Of a stretch of 64,000 bases of DNA, positions 8,249 to 16,903 are shown piece by piece (within the stretch, counting starts at the first letter, position 1; the number at the start of each line of letters is the position of its first letter). Made by a program: the position numbers and the translations under genes. Source of the DNA: Psychromonas algicola (GTDB taxonomy: Bacteria; Pseudomonadota; Gammaproteobacteria; Enterobacterales; Psychromonadaceae); assembly GCF_004378355.1 (NCBI RefSeq), contig NZ_SNUB01000016.1:1-64000 (forward strand). Direction: 5' to 3'. Under the pieces are notes generated by a model. The model was not told where the DNA came from, did no database searches, and saw only the letters and a list, made by a program, of their open reading frames with translations.

Positions 8249-9694
8249 ATGAAGGATATAAAGCGACGTTCAGTAATTTTGCTTTCATTATTATTAGTAA
8301 TAGGTTTTTTATTTACAAGTTTTGTAAGTTATCTCACTGCACATGACTCAATTAATTCACAAGTAACAACCTCAACACTTCCTTTGACTAGCGATAATAT
8401 TTATTCAGAAATACAAAGAGATCTCTTAAGACCTATCTTCATTTCTTCAATGATGGCAAAAGATACTTTTGTCCGAGACTGGGTATTAGATGGTGAAGGT
8501 AATGAAGATGAAATTATTAAATATTTGAAAGAAGTACAAGAGCAATATGGTGCAGTGACTAGTTTTTTTGTTTCAGATAAATCGAGAAAGTATTATCACT
8601 CAAGTGGTGTTCTACGTATAGTCGAACCGTTTAATAAACAAGATGTTTGGTATTTTAGAGTCCAAAAAATGTCTCAAAACTATGAGATTAATGTAGATAC
8701 TGACACATCAGATCGGTCTTCCTTGACTGTGTTTATAAATCACAAAGTTTACGATTACTCTGGGAATTATATTGGAGCAATAGGCGTTGGATTAGCATTA
8801 AATAAAGTAAAGGAGTTAATAGAAAATTATAATCACCGTTACGGTAAAGGTGTTTATTTTATTAATTCTGATGGTCTTGTTATGCTTCGGGGTGGAGCAA
8901 GTAACCATATCGATGATATTCATCAAATTACTGGCTTATCTAAATTCTCTAAACAAATTACGTCTTCACTTAATAGCTCAATAAAGTATAAAGATGGCAA
9001 TAATGATGTTTTTTTAAATAGCCGTTTTATACCAGAATTCGGGTGGTATCTTATTGTTGTTCAAGAAAATGATGAAGTACAAACTCGTTTGCAAAATACA
9101 TTGTTTATGAACCTAATCGTAAGCTTTGTTATTTCTATTATTATTATCCTTCTCGTTAACTTGATCATTGCCAACTATCAAAAGAAATTAGAAACAATGG
9201 CGACAACAGATAAGCTTACAGGCGCGGCTAATAGGCATATGTTTGATGTGCTTTTTAAACAAGCTCATGCTCAATCAAAGCTGAGTAGTGGTGGCTCATT
9301 ATCTGCTATTATGTTTGATCTCGATTATTTTAAGCAAATTAATGATACATACGGTCACCCTACTGGAGATGTCGTATTAAAAAAATTAACTCAAACTATA
9401 AAGTCAATGCTTAGAGAGTCAGACCTAATATTTCGCTGGGGCGGTGAGGAGTTTTTTCTTATTCTGCCAGAAACTGATTTAAAAGTTGCTTATGAAATGG
9501 CAGAAAAAATTCGAGAGGAAATTTCAGGCTTAAATGTTGTTTTTGCAGGAAAAAATATTTCAGTCACTATTAGTTTGGGGGTTGCTTGTATTGGACCAAA
9601 TGAGTCAAGTAACGAGCTTATTGAACATGCTGATACGGCACTCTACTTGGCAAAAAATAATGGTAGAGACCGTACAGAGTGCTATCAAATTTAA
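8249..9694 (+). CDS. Membrane diguanylate cyclase with Cache sensor
   Basis: This 481-residue protein has two membrane segments (about residues 9-30 and 287-307) bracketing a periplasmic dCache-type sensor. A cytosolic GGDEF domain follows (ATTDKLTGAANRHMF). The catalytic signature is RWGGEEF, and the product-inhibition I-site RESD is in its normal place just upstream, unlike the PAS-GGDEF protein 5 kb away. It should make c-di-GMP in response to a small periplasmic ligand. A GAGG ribosome site precedes the ATG. It appears monocistronic. Confidence 0.9.
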   Translation: MKDIKRRSVILLSLLLVIGFLFTSFVSYLTAHDSINSQVTTSTLPLTSDNIYSEIQRDLLRPIFISSMMAKDTFVRDWVLDGEGNEDEIIKYLKEVQEQYGAVTSFFVSDKSRKYYHSSGVLRIVEPFNKQDVWYFRVQKMSQNYEINVDTDTSDRSSLTVFINHKVYDYSGNYIGAIGVGLALNKVKELIENYNHRYGKGVYFINSDGLVMLRGGASNHIDDIHQITGLSKFSKQITSSLNSSIKYKDGNNDVFLNSRFIPEFGWYLIVVQENDEVQTRLQNTLFMNLIVSFVISIIIILLVNLIIANYQKKLETMATTDKLTGAANRHMFDVLFKQAHAQSKLSSGGSLSAIMFDLDYFKQINDTYGHPTGDVVLKKLTQTIKSMLRESDLIFRWGGEEFFLILPETDLKVAYEMAEKIREEISGLNVVFAGKNISVTISLGVACIGPNESSNELIEHADTALYLAKNNGRDRTECYQI

Positions 9695-9740
9695 GCTGTA
9701 ATAATTAAATAAAGATCTAGTTATTCAAAGCTATTTTTTA

Positions 9741-11273
9741 TTAACGCTTTTTTAATTGAAATAAATCAGTGCGTCTGTCTTTTAAATTTTTCACGCTACC
9801 AAATTGATTGAGCTCTCGTAGCAAATAAATATCGACATCGGCGATTAAAATCATTTCAGTGTTAGGTGTGGCTTCGGCTTTTATCCCATTGGCAGGGAAA
9901 GCAAAATCACATGGAGTGAACACTGCTGATTGGGCGTATTGAATATCCATGTTATGCACTTTAGGTAAATTGCCGACACCGCCAGCAATGGCAACATAAC
10001 ATTCGTTTTCAATCGCGCGCGCATGAGAACAGTTTCTTACACGAGAGTAGCCATTTTGGGTGTCAGTCAAGAAAGGAACGAAGAGAATATCCATGCCTTC
10101 ATCTGCTAAAATTCGACTTAATTCAGGAAATTCAGAGTCATAACAAATTAAGATGCCAATTTTTCCACAGTCAGTATCAAAGGCTTGAAGTTGCGAACCT
10201 CCTTCCATTCCCCATACTTTGGTTTCATCTGGCGTGACATGAAGTTTTTCAAAGCGCTCTTTAGTACCGTCACGGCGACATAAATAACCAACGTTATAAA
10301 GTCGGTCGTTTACAATTTCAGGCATACTTCCTGTGATTATGTTGATGTTGTAACTAATCGCTAAGTCAGTAAATTTTTGTACTATGGTTTCGGTATGTTT
10401 AGCTAATTCTCGAATCGCTTGCGGTTCACTTAAATGGTTATTTTCAGCCATTAAAGGGGCATTAAAAAATTCAGGGAATAATGCAAAATCAGAGCGATAA
10501 CCAGCAACGGCATCCACAAAGTATTCGACTTGTTCCATTAACTCATCAAGATTTTTATAAGGTCGCATTTGCCATTGTATTAAGCCTAGGCGCACTAGCA
10601 TCTTGGTTGGTACTTCTTGTTTATTTAACTCTTCGTAATAAATATTGTTCCACTTTAGTAGCACTGCATAATTATTTGATCCTTTATCACCTTCTAAATA
10701 ACCTTTTAAAATTCTTGCGGGTTGAAAGTCATTCGAAACTTGGAAGTTTAAAACGGGATCGTGTATTTCTTTACGTTTTACTTTTTCGATATATTGTTTA
10801 GGAGAGAGTTCATGTGAGTATTTATGGTAGTTTGGAATGCGTCCACCAAAGGTGATCCCTTTTAGGTTTAATCTTTCACAGAGTTCTTTGCGGTAATCAT
10901 AAAGGCGGCGACCGAGGCGTAAACCACGAAATTCTGCTTTAATAAATACATCGATACCATATAAAGTATCACCTTCATCATTATGCGTGCTAAAGGTATC
11001 TTTACCGGTTCCTGTTATATCATCGTAAGTATGGGCATCATTAAAATCAGCATCATTAATTCGAATCGAAAGGGCGCAACCCGCTAGTTGATTATTAATT
11101 TTAATAACCACTTGTCCTTCAGGAAACTTATTAATAAGTGATTCAATATGTTGCTCTTCCCAATAGGCTTCAGAAAGGGATACATTAGTATAAGCTTCGA
11201 TCATAGCTGCCTTAAGCTCTTGATAATCATCAAGACTTAAGTGAGATAATTCTACATTTTCTATGGTTTGCAT
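9741..11273 (-). CDS. GNAT acetyltransferase/carbon-nitrogen hydrolase fusion
   Basis: This 510-residue two-domain protein has an N-terminal GNAT domain of about 200 residues. The acetyl-CoA loop region is EFRGLRLGRRLYDYR. A nitrilase-superfamily amidohydrolase follows. The catalytic triad is visible: Glu268 in FPEFF, Lys343 in FEKLH and Cys377 in LICYDSE. This fusion is a known architecture in proteobacteria, but its substrate is not established. A role in releasing or modifying an amide-linked amine is possible. The gene is divergent from the MerR-like gene at 11459. It is cytosolic, with no signal peptide. Confidence 0.88.
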   Translation of the reverse strand: MQTIENVELSHLSLDDYQELKAAMIEAYTNVSLSEAYWEEQHIESLINKFPEGQVVIKINNQLAGCALSIRINDADFNDAHTYDDITGTGKDTFSTHNDEGDTLYGIDVFIKAEFRGLRLGRRLYDYRKELCERLNLKGITFGGRIPNYHKYSHELSPKQYIEKVKRKEIHDPVLNFQVSNDFQPARILKGYLEGDKGSNNYAVLLKWNNIYYEELNKQEVPTKMLVRLGLIQWQMRPYKNLDELMEQVEYFVDAVAGYRSDFALFPEFFNAPLMAENNHLSEPQAIRELAKHTETIVQKFTDLAISYNINIITGSMPEIVNDRLYNVGYLCRRDGTKERFEKLHVTPDETKVWGMEGGSQLQAFDTDCGKIGILICYDSEFPELSRILADEGMDILFVPFLTDTQNGYSRVRNCSHARAIENECYVAIAGGVGNLPKVHNMDIQYAQSAVFTPCDFAFPANGIKAEATPNTEMILIADVDIYLLRELNQFGSVKNLKDRRTDLFQLKKR

Positions 11274-11458
11274 GGCAAGGCTCTATATAAATGGAAAGGT
11301 TTGAGTATATTTTAATTTTTAATTTCTTTACAGAAAAATAAAGAAGTAGGGCAATTAGGTTATTTCCTTTAAATTATGAATGTTGTTTTAATTAGTTATC
11401 TAAATATTAGATATTTAATCAATGATATATTTCCCATTTCACTCGGAGGCTTTTGTTT

Positions 11459-11811
11459 ATGTTAATTGGACGAGTTGCAGAACTCACTGGCGCAACGCGA
11501 AAAGCGATTAGGCATTATGAATCAATTGGTTTAATTCCAGAGCCAGAGAGAAGTGGTACATATCGTATTTACAATGAGCTCGATGTAAGTGTAATAGCGA
11601 TGATCCGACAGGCTCAAGTGCTTGGTTTTACGCTGAAAGAGTTAAAAGAAATTGTGAGTATAAAAATAAAGAAGAAAAATTACCAGTTGATCTTGCTTGT
11701 TCATTGATTGATGAAAAAATATTCGCTCTAAAAAAAGAAGTCGAATTAATTTTATTAAAAGAAAAAGAACTACAAAAATTTAAAATTGATTTAGTTGAAA
11801 AATACGCTTGA
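11459..11811 (+). pseudogene. MerR-family regulator, frameshifted
   Basis: The first frame encodes a MerR helix-turn-helix (GRVAELTGATRKAIRHYESIGLIPEPER) and stops at 11707. In the next frame, from about 11656, coding continues (EYKNKEEKLPVDLACSLIDEK...) through a typical MerR dimerisation coiled coil to the TGA at 11809-11811. One missing base near 11651-11660 explains the break. The repaired product would be about 117 residues, a normal length for short MerR proteins. The start at 11459 follows a GGAGG site. It lies 60 bp before an SDR gene, a common pairing. Either the gene is dead or the read has a sequencing error. Confidence 0.7.
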
Positions 11812-11871
11812 CCTTCACCCTATGGGGAAGGTTTATAGTTAATAACTCCTTTATTAACTGAGTAAATTTCA

Positions 11872-12678
11872 ATGGAAAAATTAAACTTCAAAAACAAAAC
11901 TGTTCTGATCACTGGTGCATCGTCAGGTATTGGTAAAGAGTTTGCCAAAAGTCTTGCGAATCAAGGTGCAAACTTAATTCTAACAGCAAGGTCTGGCGAT
12001 GCTTTACTGGTATTATCTAAACAGCTTGAAACCAGTCATACTGGCATCTGGGTTAAGACTGTTACGCTTGATTTAAGTGAATTAAATGCGGCTCAAATAT
12101 TATTTGATCGTATAGATGAAATGGGCATCTCAGTTGACTATTTAATTAATAACGCTGGATTTGGTAAGTTTTGTGAGTTTTCAAATGAGAGTGTTGAAAC
12201 TTATAATAAAATGTTAATGCTAAATATTAATGCACTTGTTGAACTGACCCATCTATTTCTACCTGAGATGAAACAAAAAAATATTGGTGGCATCATTAAT
12301 GTAGCTTCTACGGGAGCATTTCAACCATTACCTTATCAAGCGGTATATGGTGCTTCTAAAGCATTTTTTTTAAGTTTTTCTGAAGCGTTAACGGGAGAGT
12401 TGTTAGATACGAATATCCGTGTAATGGCATTATGTCCAGGCACAACTGCATCGCGCTTTATGGAAAATGCAAATGCTGATACTTCTAAAATGAAATTAAT
12501 GCCTGCAAAGCAGGTAGTGAGTGAAGCATTAGTTGCCTATGCAAACAATAAGATGGTCACAATTTCAGGAACAGCTAATTATTTAACTTCTTTAATTCCA
12601 CGACTAGTGTCGCGTAAAATGACAGTAAAAATAGTGGTTAATATGTTTAAAGATAGTGTGTTGAATAAGTCTTCTTAA
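11872..12678 (+). CDS. Short-chain dehydrogenase/reductase
   Basis: This 268-residue cytosolic NAD(P)-dependent oxidoreductase has the cofactor motif TGASSGIG near residue 15. It also has the NNAG motif and the catalytic YGASK (Tyr/Lys of YxxxK) preceded by a Ser in VASTGAF. The C-terminal region with repeated Leu/Val resembles DltE-like SDRs, which cannot be assigned a substrate from sequence. It follows the broken MerR gene on the same strand and may once have been its target. Confidence 0.88.
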   Translation: MEKLNFKNKTVLITGASSGIGKEFAKSLANQGANLILTARSGDALLVLSKQLETSHTGIWVKTVTLDLSELNAAQILFDRIDEMGISVDYLINNAGFGKFCEFSNESVETYNKMLMLNINALVELTHLFLPEMKQKNIGGIINVASTGAFQPLPYQAVYGASKAFFLSFSEALTGELLDTNIRVMALCPGTTASRFMENANADTSKMKLMPAKQVVSEALVAYANNKMVTISGTANYLTSLIPRLVSRKMTVKIVVNMFKDSVLNKSS

Positions 12679-12822
12679 AATTTGCAACTATTCTACTGAT
12701 GTTTTATTGGAATGCTGTTATCACTGATTTTGCAATTGCCAAACTATTAACGAGTTGATTAAATTTGGGTAGTTGTTATTGTGGTTTTAACGGTAACCAA
12801 TAAGATTAATTAGATTATATTA

Positions 12823-13269
12823 ATGGCAGTATTAAAAAGTAAATTTGAAGCGCCCAAGCGTAAGCCGATAGGCACTATAATTAAACATGCGCTATATGGC
12901 AGCATATTTGTTTTTGCTCTGACTCTCTTCTTTGAATTGCCATTAAAGCATCAAATTAGTAATGTTCTTCTTTATTTTGCATTCTCTATTATCTTTAATT
13001 ATTTCCCTAATAAACATAATGAATCTGCTGCTGGAATTATTGAAAACAAGCTTCTCTTTTTAGATTTTTCAATCGATTTATCTTCTATTGAAAGTGCTTT
13101 TTACTGGCAAGAAAAGCAATTAGAGCATGTGCTTAAGATTAATTATACTAATGAAACCTACCAAGAGTTTTGGTTAACAGATGCCGATTTAATTGATGAT
13201 CTGCGCTTTTATCATTTTTTAGTTGAAAACCAATTATCTGTTCGACTGATTGGTGAGGAACTCATTTAA
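12823..13269 (+). CDS. Unknown membrane protein, 148 residues
   Basis: I do not recognise this family. A basic N-terminus leads into two hydrophobic segments (about residues 24-42 and 47-63). A soluble C-terminal half of about 80 residues alternates strands and ends with acidic residues. The overall shape recalls small YcxB-like proteins, with a two-helix hairpin and a PH-like tail, but no motif proves it. It forms a likely two-gene unit with the 74-residue membrane protein 52 bp downstream. Confidence 0.65.
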   Translation: MAVLKSKFEAPKRKPIGTIIKHALYGSIFVFALTLFFELPLKHQISNVLLYFAFSIIFNYFPNKHNESAAGIIENKLLFLDFSIDLSSIESAFYWQEKQLEHVLKINYTNETYQEFWLTDADLIDDLRFYHFLVENQLSVRLIGEELI

Positions 13270-13321
13270 TAGCATAATATTAAAGTAGTAAGTTTAAAGT
13301 AATCAAAAAAAGGGAATATTA

Positions 13322-13546
13322 ATGGTGAGTTTTTGGGATAAAGTGCTCTATGCAATTTTTTCAATTCCTTTAGCTATAGGCTTAGGACTTATGGTTTGTT
13401 GGATTTTATCTTTTTATTTTCAAGGTATTAAAGGTTTTCCTGTCTACTTGTTGTGTGTATTGATAGCAATCGTTTTTACCACCGTACTTAGCTTTGTGTT
13501 TCCTACTTTTATATCTAAAATATTAACAGCACTTGTTTTAGCCTGA
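13322..13546 (+). CDS. Small two-helix membrane protein
   Basis: This 74-residue protein has two hydrophobic helices (about residues 8-32 and 39-72) and almost no soluble part. AAAGGGAA precedes the ATG as a ribosome site. No family was recognised. It follows the 148-residue membrane protein and probably shares its transcript. Confidence 0.6.
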   Translation: MVSFWDKVLYAIFSIPLAIGLGLMVCWILSFYFQGIKGFPVYLLCVLIAIVFTTVLSFVFPTFISKILTALVLA

Positions 13547-13664
13547 GTTCATATTACTTCTTAATATATTATATAAATAATCTATTTATATTTTACTTAA
13601 AAATGGTTTGAACAGTCGTTCATATGCGCGTATATTCATTGCTATCAAATACCTATGTGAATTA

Positions 13665-13804
13665 CATAGCTATGCACTTGGTTTAGGTTGTGCCGTTTTT
13701 TATCTCCTTTTGTATTGCAATTGTTAAATGTCTTTTCAATTCGCTTTAATAAGATAGCAACTCCACTTTCGTTCGTCCGGACCTGAGTCAAGTGCATAGT
13801 TATG
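13665..13804. repeat. Imperfect inverted repeat spanning 140 bp
   Basis: The left arm CATAGCTATGCACTTG (from 13665) pairs with CAAGTGCATAGTTATG (to 13803), with 15 of 16 positions complementary. Weaker pairing continues inward (GTTTAGG / CCTGAGT). About 90 bp of AT-rich DNA lies between the arms. The size and the GTTATG end recall integron attC sites, but other attC features are weak. A structured RNA is the alternative. No gene is visible inside. Confidence 0.5.
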
Positions 13805-13860
13805 TTCTATATCGCTTGGTTAGCATATCCTCACCTAGTTTTATCGTTCAAAGGCAATTC

Positions 13861-14283
13861 ATGACAATGACAAAAAAAACGGGCAATAATATCTTCGTGG
13901 ATATTTGGAGATCATTTTCTTCAATGCCATTTTGGGTGCAAGTTTGGATGATGTTGTTATTGGTTCCTTTGAATGGTTTTAGCTTGTTCTTCCTTGACCA
14001 ACCAATGGGAAAGCTAATTGCAATATTAGCTGTGGGTGGAATATTGCCTAATATAGCGGTGCTATTTTATGAGCGCGGTTTTTCAAGGTTAATGGCATTG
14101 GTACATGTTCCACCATGGAGTTTACTTATTCTTCTTATATTAACAAGTAGACCTGAAGTGTCTGAAGCATATGAAACTTATTTATTGATACTCGCCGCTA
14201 TTAATATCATCTCACTTGCCTTTGATATTCCGGAAGCAGTGCAATGGATAAAAGGCAAAAGAGATACGCTAGGTCTAAAATAA
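13861..14283 (+). CDS. Unknown four-helix membrane protein
   Basis: The product has 140 residues, with about four hydrophobic helices starting at WVQVWMMLLLVPLNGFSLFF. No family was recognised. An open frame extends to 13792, but that would start inside the right arm of the inverted repeat and add an unlikely polar leader. I therefore prefer ATG 13861 or the adjacent 13867. The gene stands alone between the repeat and the convergent patatin gene. Confidence 0.6.
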   Translation: MTMTKKTGNNIFVDIWRSFSSMPFWVQVWMMLLLVPLNGFSLFFLDQPMGKLIAILAVGGILPNIAVLFYERGFSRLMALVHVPPWSLLILLILTSRPEVSEAYETYLLILAAINIISLAFDIPEAVQWIKGKRDTLGLK

Positions 14284-14362
14284 AGCTTCTTTTTCAACAA
14301 TCAACTTTAAAGCTTTTTAATCGTATTTGCTCGTCAAGTACTAGGTTTATTCTATTATTTGG

Positions 14363-15283
14363 TTAATGAGCTTTAAATGATTGAGCTTGTTGTGTCGCTA
14401 AAAACTGAGTGCCTATTTCAAATCCCATTTGGTAATCCGCATCTAACGCTTGATTAGTACTGCCTAGTAATCGACTTGCTAATTTTTTAGGTGGCGCAAT
14501 TTCAATTATCTCTACATCTGCAGGTGGTTTATGCATAAAGTTTAAAGCTTCATTATAAGCATTTTCATGGCCTGTAATGATATCTAATACTTTAGGACAT
14601 GATTTTGTAGGGCATACCCAAGACTTTAATTTATGCGCCCAAGGGGAACGGATGTTTTGAGTGGTAGGAATTGTGCGTAACACTATTATTTTTTTAGCGC
14701 CACGTTGATATGCTTCTTGAATAGGAAGTGGCGATGCAACTCCGCCATCCACATAATAATCTTCTCCAATCGCTATTCCTTTCTTATATAAGTAAGGTAG
14801 CGCGCTTGAAGCTTTAAGTGTTGTTAACCAGTTATCTGCGGTCGGTTCAAAGAACGTTGCTGAGAAACCATTGCGGTTTGTTGCTGAAAATAATAATTGA
14901 CGATCTTTTAATTGCGCTTCAGCACAACCAATATTGAGTTGATATTCAGGGTGGCAAACTTGATTAAAGAACCAATCAAGATCAACAGTATTGCCGCCTG
15001 CCAATGAACGTTTCATGCTAAAAAATGCAGGGTGATTTGATAACTGCATAATAGAGCGTTTAGCGTGTCCTAACTGTCTCGTCATATAAGTTGATAGATT
15101 CTGAGCACCCGCGGAAGTGCCAATTAAGAGAGCAAAAGGGTTGAAGTCCTGTGCTAACCAACTATCTAAAACTCCTGCTGTGAAAATACCTCGTTGTCCA
15201 CCGCCTTCAACCACTAAAGCTGTATTTTGGATCGGAGTTGTTGCTGGGCAAGGGATAATTTTATTTATGTGAGATGTTGTCAT
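14363..15283 (-). CDS. Patatin-like phospholipase (YjjU type)
   Basis: This 306-residue hydrolase of the patatin family has an oxyanion loop GGGQRG, a nucleophile elbow GTSAG, and the catalytic-dyad Asp in DGGVASP. Such enzymes release fatty acids from phospholipids. No signal peptide is seen, so it is probably cytosolic or membrane-associated. The ATG follows a strong AGGAGG site. The physiological lipid substrate is not evident. Confidence 0.88.
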   Translation of the reverse strand: MTTSHINKIIPCPATTPIQNTALVVEGGGQRGIFTAGVLDSWLAQDFNPFALLIGTSAGAQNLSTYMTRQLGHAKRSIMQLSNHPAFFSMKRSLAGGNTVDLDWFFNQVCHPEYQLNIGCAEAQLKDRQLLFSATNRNGFSATFFEPTADNWLTTLKASSALPYLYKKGIAIGEDYYVDGGVASPLPIQEAYQRGAKKIIVLRTIPTTQNIRSPWAHKLKSWVCPTKSCPKVLDIITGHENAYNEALNFMHKPPADVEIIEIAPPKKLASRLLGSTNQALDADYQMGFEIGTQFLATQQAQSFKAH

Positions 15284-15399
15284 AGTGCCTCCTAGATATA
15301 AGAAGAAGGTACATGAATAATTTTGATAGGGTAAATTGTTTGTTTTTATTATTGCGATAGCTTTTAGCTATTTTAATGTGGGGGAATAATTTAAGGGGA

Positions 15400-15433
15400 A
15401 TAAAAAATGCCGTTCATATATATGAACGGCATT
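15400..15433 (-). terminator. Terminator of the LipL32-like gene
   Basis: A perfect 28-bp palindrome (AATGCCGTTCATAT and its complement) spans 15406-15433. Read on the minus strand it is followed by TTTTTTA. It lies just beyond the stop of the lipoprotein gene. Confidence 0.88.
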
Positions 15434-15464
15434 CTAGATTATTCACTAATTTAAAATTAGAGAA

Positions 15465-16154
15465 TTACTCTGCAGCGTTAACTAATTCGTGTAATGCTTC
15501 TAGAGTAGGTGCGATTTTAACACCTGGGATGTTAGTACCAACAGTCGCTTCAAAAGAACCTTCAATAGCTGAACGGAATGAAGTGAAAGAAATACGGTAA
15601 ACACCACGTACTAATGCTTTAGTAGGGTTGCTTGTGTCGCTTACATGGCGAAGTAAAGAATTGTATTTGCTACCTGATGGGTTAGCTTCTAATTCGCTGC
15701 TGTCATCGTTAGAAGTAAGCGTTTGTAAAACATCGCCGCCTTTGTTGATTGCAGTTGGGTCAACAATTTTTAAACGATCTAATACAATGTATGTATCGAA
15801 AAATTTGTCTGCATTTGCTTCAGCAACTTCAGTGTATAATTCACTTACGAAATCGCTTTCAGATGGCGTGTTAGTCGCTGGAGAAACCATTGAAACACCG
15901 ATTTCATCAATTACAGCTGGAACCCATAGGTATAGGTAGTATGCATCTTTACCTTTGTATTTACCTTGAGGAGCGGTACCTTGCTCTACGTAACCAAAGT
16001 AGCTAGTGTAGCTAGTGTAAGGTGCTTTAACTTCGTAGAAGCCAGCAATGTTTGTAGAGTTAGAGCTAGTTAGTGCTGGACCAAAAGAACAAGCAGATAG
16101 CGTAGTTGCAACAGCTAAAAGAACAGCTGCTTTTTTGATGATTGAAAAGTTCAT
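15465..16154 (-). CDS. LipL32-like surface lipoprotein
   Basis: This 229-residue lipoprotein has a signal peptide ending in the lipobox LSAC, with Cys22 as the lipidated residue. The mature part matches my memory of Leptospira LipL32 at several places. These are FGYVEQGTAPQG, AYYLYLWVPAVIDEIGV.M.SP, KYNSL.R and LVRGVYRISFTSF...GSFEATVG...IPGV. LipL32 is the major surface lipoprotein of pathogenic leptospires, and homologues are reported in a few marine gammaproteobacteria such as Pseudoalteromonas tunicata. It is predicted to sit in the outer membrane. Function here is unknown. Codon use looks biased toward frequent codons, suggesting good expression. Confidence 0.82.
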   Translation of the reverse strand: MNFSIIKKAAVLLAVATTLSACSFGPALTSSNSTNIAGFYEVKAPYTSYTSYFGYVEQGTAPQGKYKGKDAYYLYLWVPAVIDEIGVSMVSPATNTPSESDFVSELYTEVAEANADKFFDTYIVLDRLKIVDPTAINKGGDVLQTLTSNDDSSELEANPSGSKYNSLLRHVSDTSNPTKALVRGVYRISFTSFRSAIEGSFEATVGTNIPGVKIAPTLEALHELVNAAE

Positions 16155-16442
16155 TTATAATTCCTGTTTATGTATTTGTACTTCGTATATAAAAATCAAT
16201 TGTGATTTTGCTGGCGGAGTCTACTCCATAAAAATTATTTATTAAATGCTTATTAAAAAAAAATCGTTATTTCATTAACTATTTGTCTATTATTTGGGCG
16301 AATTTGTTCTTTTTATAGACTTTAATATCATTTTATTCGTTTTTATTGCTGTTTTTAGAATAATATTTGGTTTTTGAGGCGGTTGTTATTTTTAAAGTAA
16401 ATATTAAATGATTTAAATTGATATTGTGATGGTAAAAAGCAA

Positions 16443-16450
16443 GGGGGGGG
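16443..16450 (+). repeat. G8 tract at the ribosome site of a GNAT gene
   Basis: Eight G residues run directly up to the ATG at 16451, in DNA that is otherwise very AT-rich. The tract lies where the ribosome site should be, so length changes by slippage would alter translation. Confidence 0.8.
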
Positions 16451-16879
16451 ATGATGATCAAAGGATATAAAATAAGTTGTAAAAAAGAAGATATGGACCT
16501 AGTTGCTATTCATAACTATATAGTTAGATCCTATTGGGCTAAAGGTATTTCATTAGAAACAATGAATACAGCTATTAAAAATTCATTATGCTTTGGACTT
16601 TTTAATAATATGAATGAGCAAATAGGTTTCGCACGTTTGATCACTGACCAAGCAACTTTTGCCTATCTATCTGATGTGTATGTATTAGAGGACCATCGTG
16701 GTCAAGGGCTTAGTAAATGGCTGTTAAGTGAAATTATTAAGCATCCTAATTTACAAGGCTTACGTCGTATCGTGTTAGCGACAAGTGATGCGCATGGTTT
16801 ATACCAACAATTTGGTTTTCAAGCCTTAGGTGCGCCAGAGAAATTTATGGAATTACATCAACCTAACATTTATAAATAA
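16451..16879 (+). CDS. GNAT-family N-acetyltransferase
   Basis: This 142-residue acetyltransferase has an acetyl-CoA loop at DHRGQGLSKWLL and the C-terminal YQQFGFQALG strand-turn typical of GNAT proteins. The substrate is unknown. Two adjacent ATGs (16451, 16454) could start it. The second is better spaced from the AAGGG at the head of the G8 tract. It is followed after 24 bp by an unknown gene on the same strand, likely co-transcribed. Confidence 0.85.
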   Translation: MMIKGYKISCKKEDMDLVAIHNYIVRSYWAKGISLETMNTAIKNSLCFGLFNNMNEQIGFARLITDQATFAYLSDVYVLEDHRGQGLSKWLLSEIIKHPNLQGLRRIVLATSDAHGLYQQFGFQALGAPEKFMELHQPNIYK

Positions 16880-16903
16880 ATACGGGTTTAAAGGTTATAG
16901 CAG

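Noticed and set aside
15376-15600. Plus-strand ORF of 74 codons
   Set aside because: It runs across the palindromic terminator and the coding strand of the LipL32-like gene and has no ribosome site.
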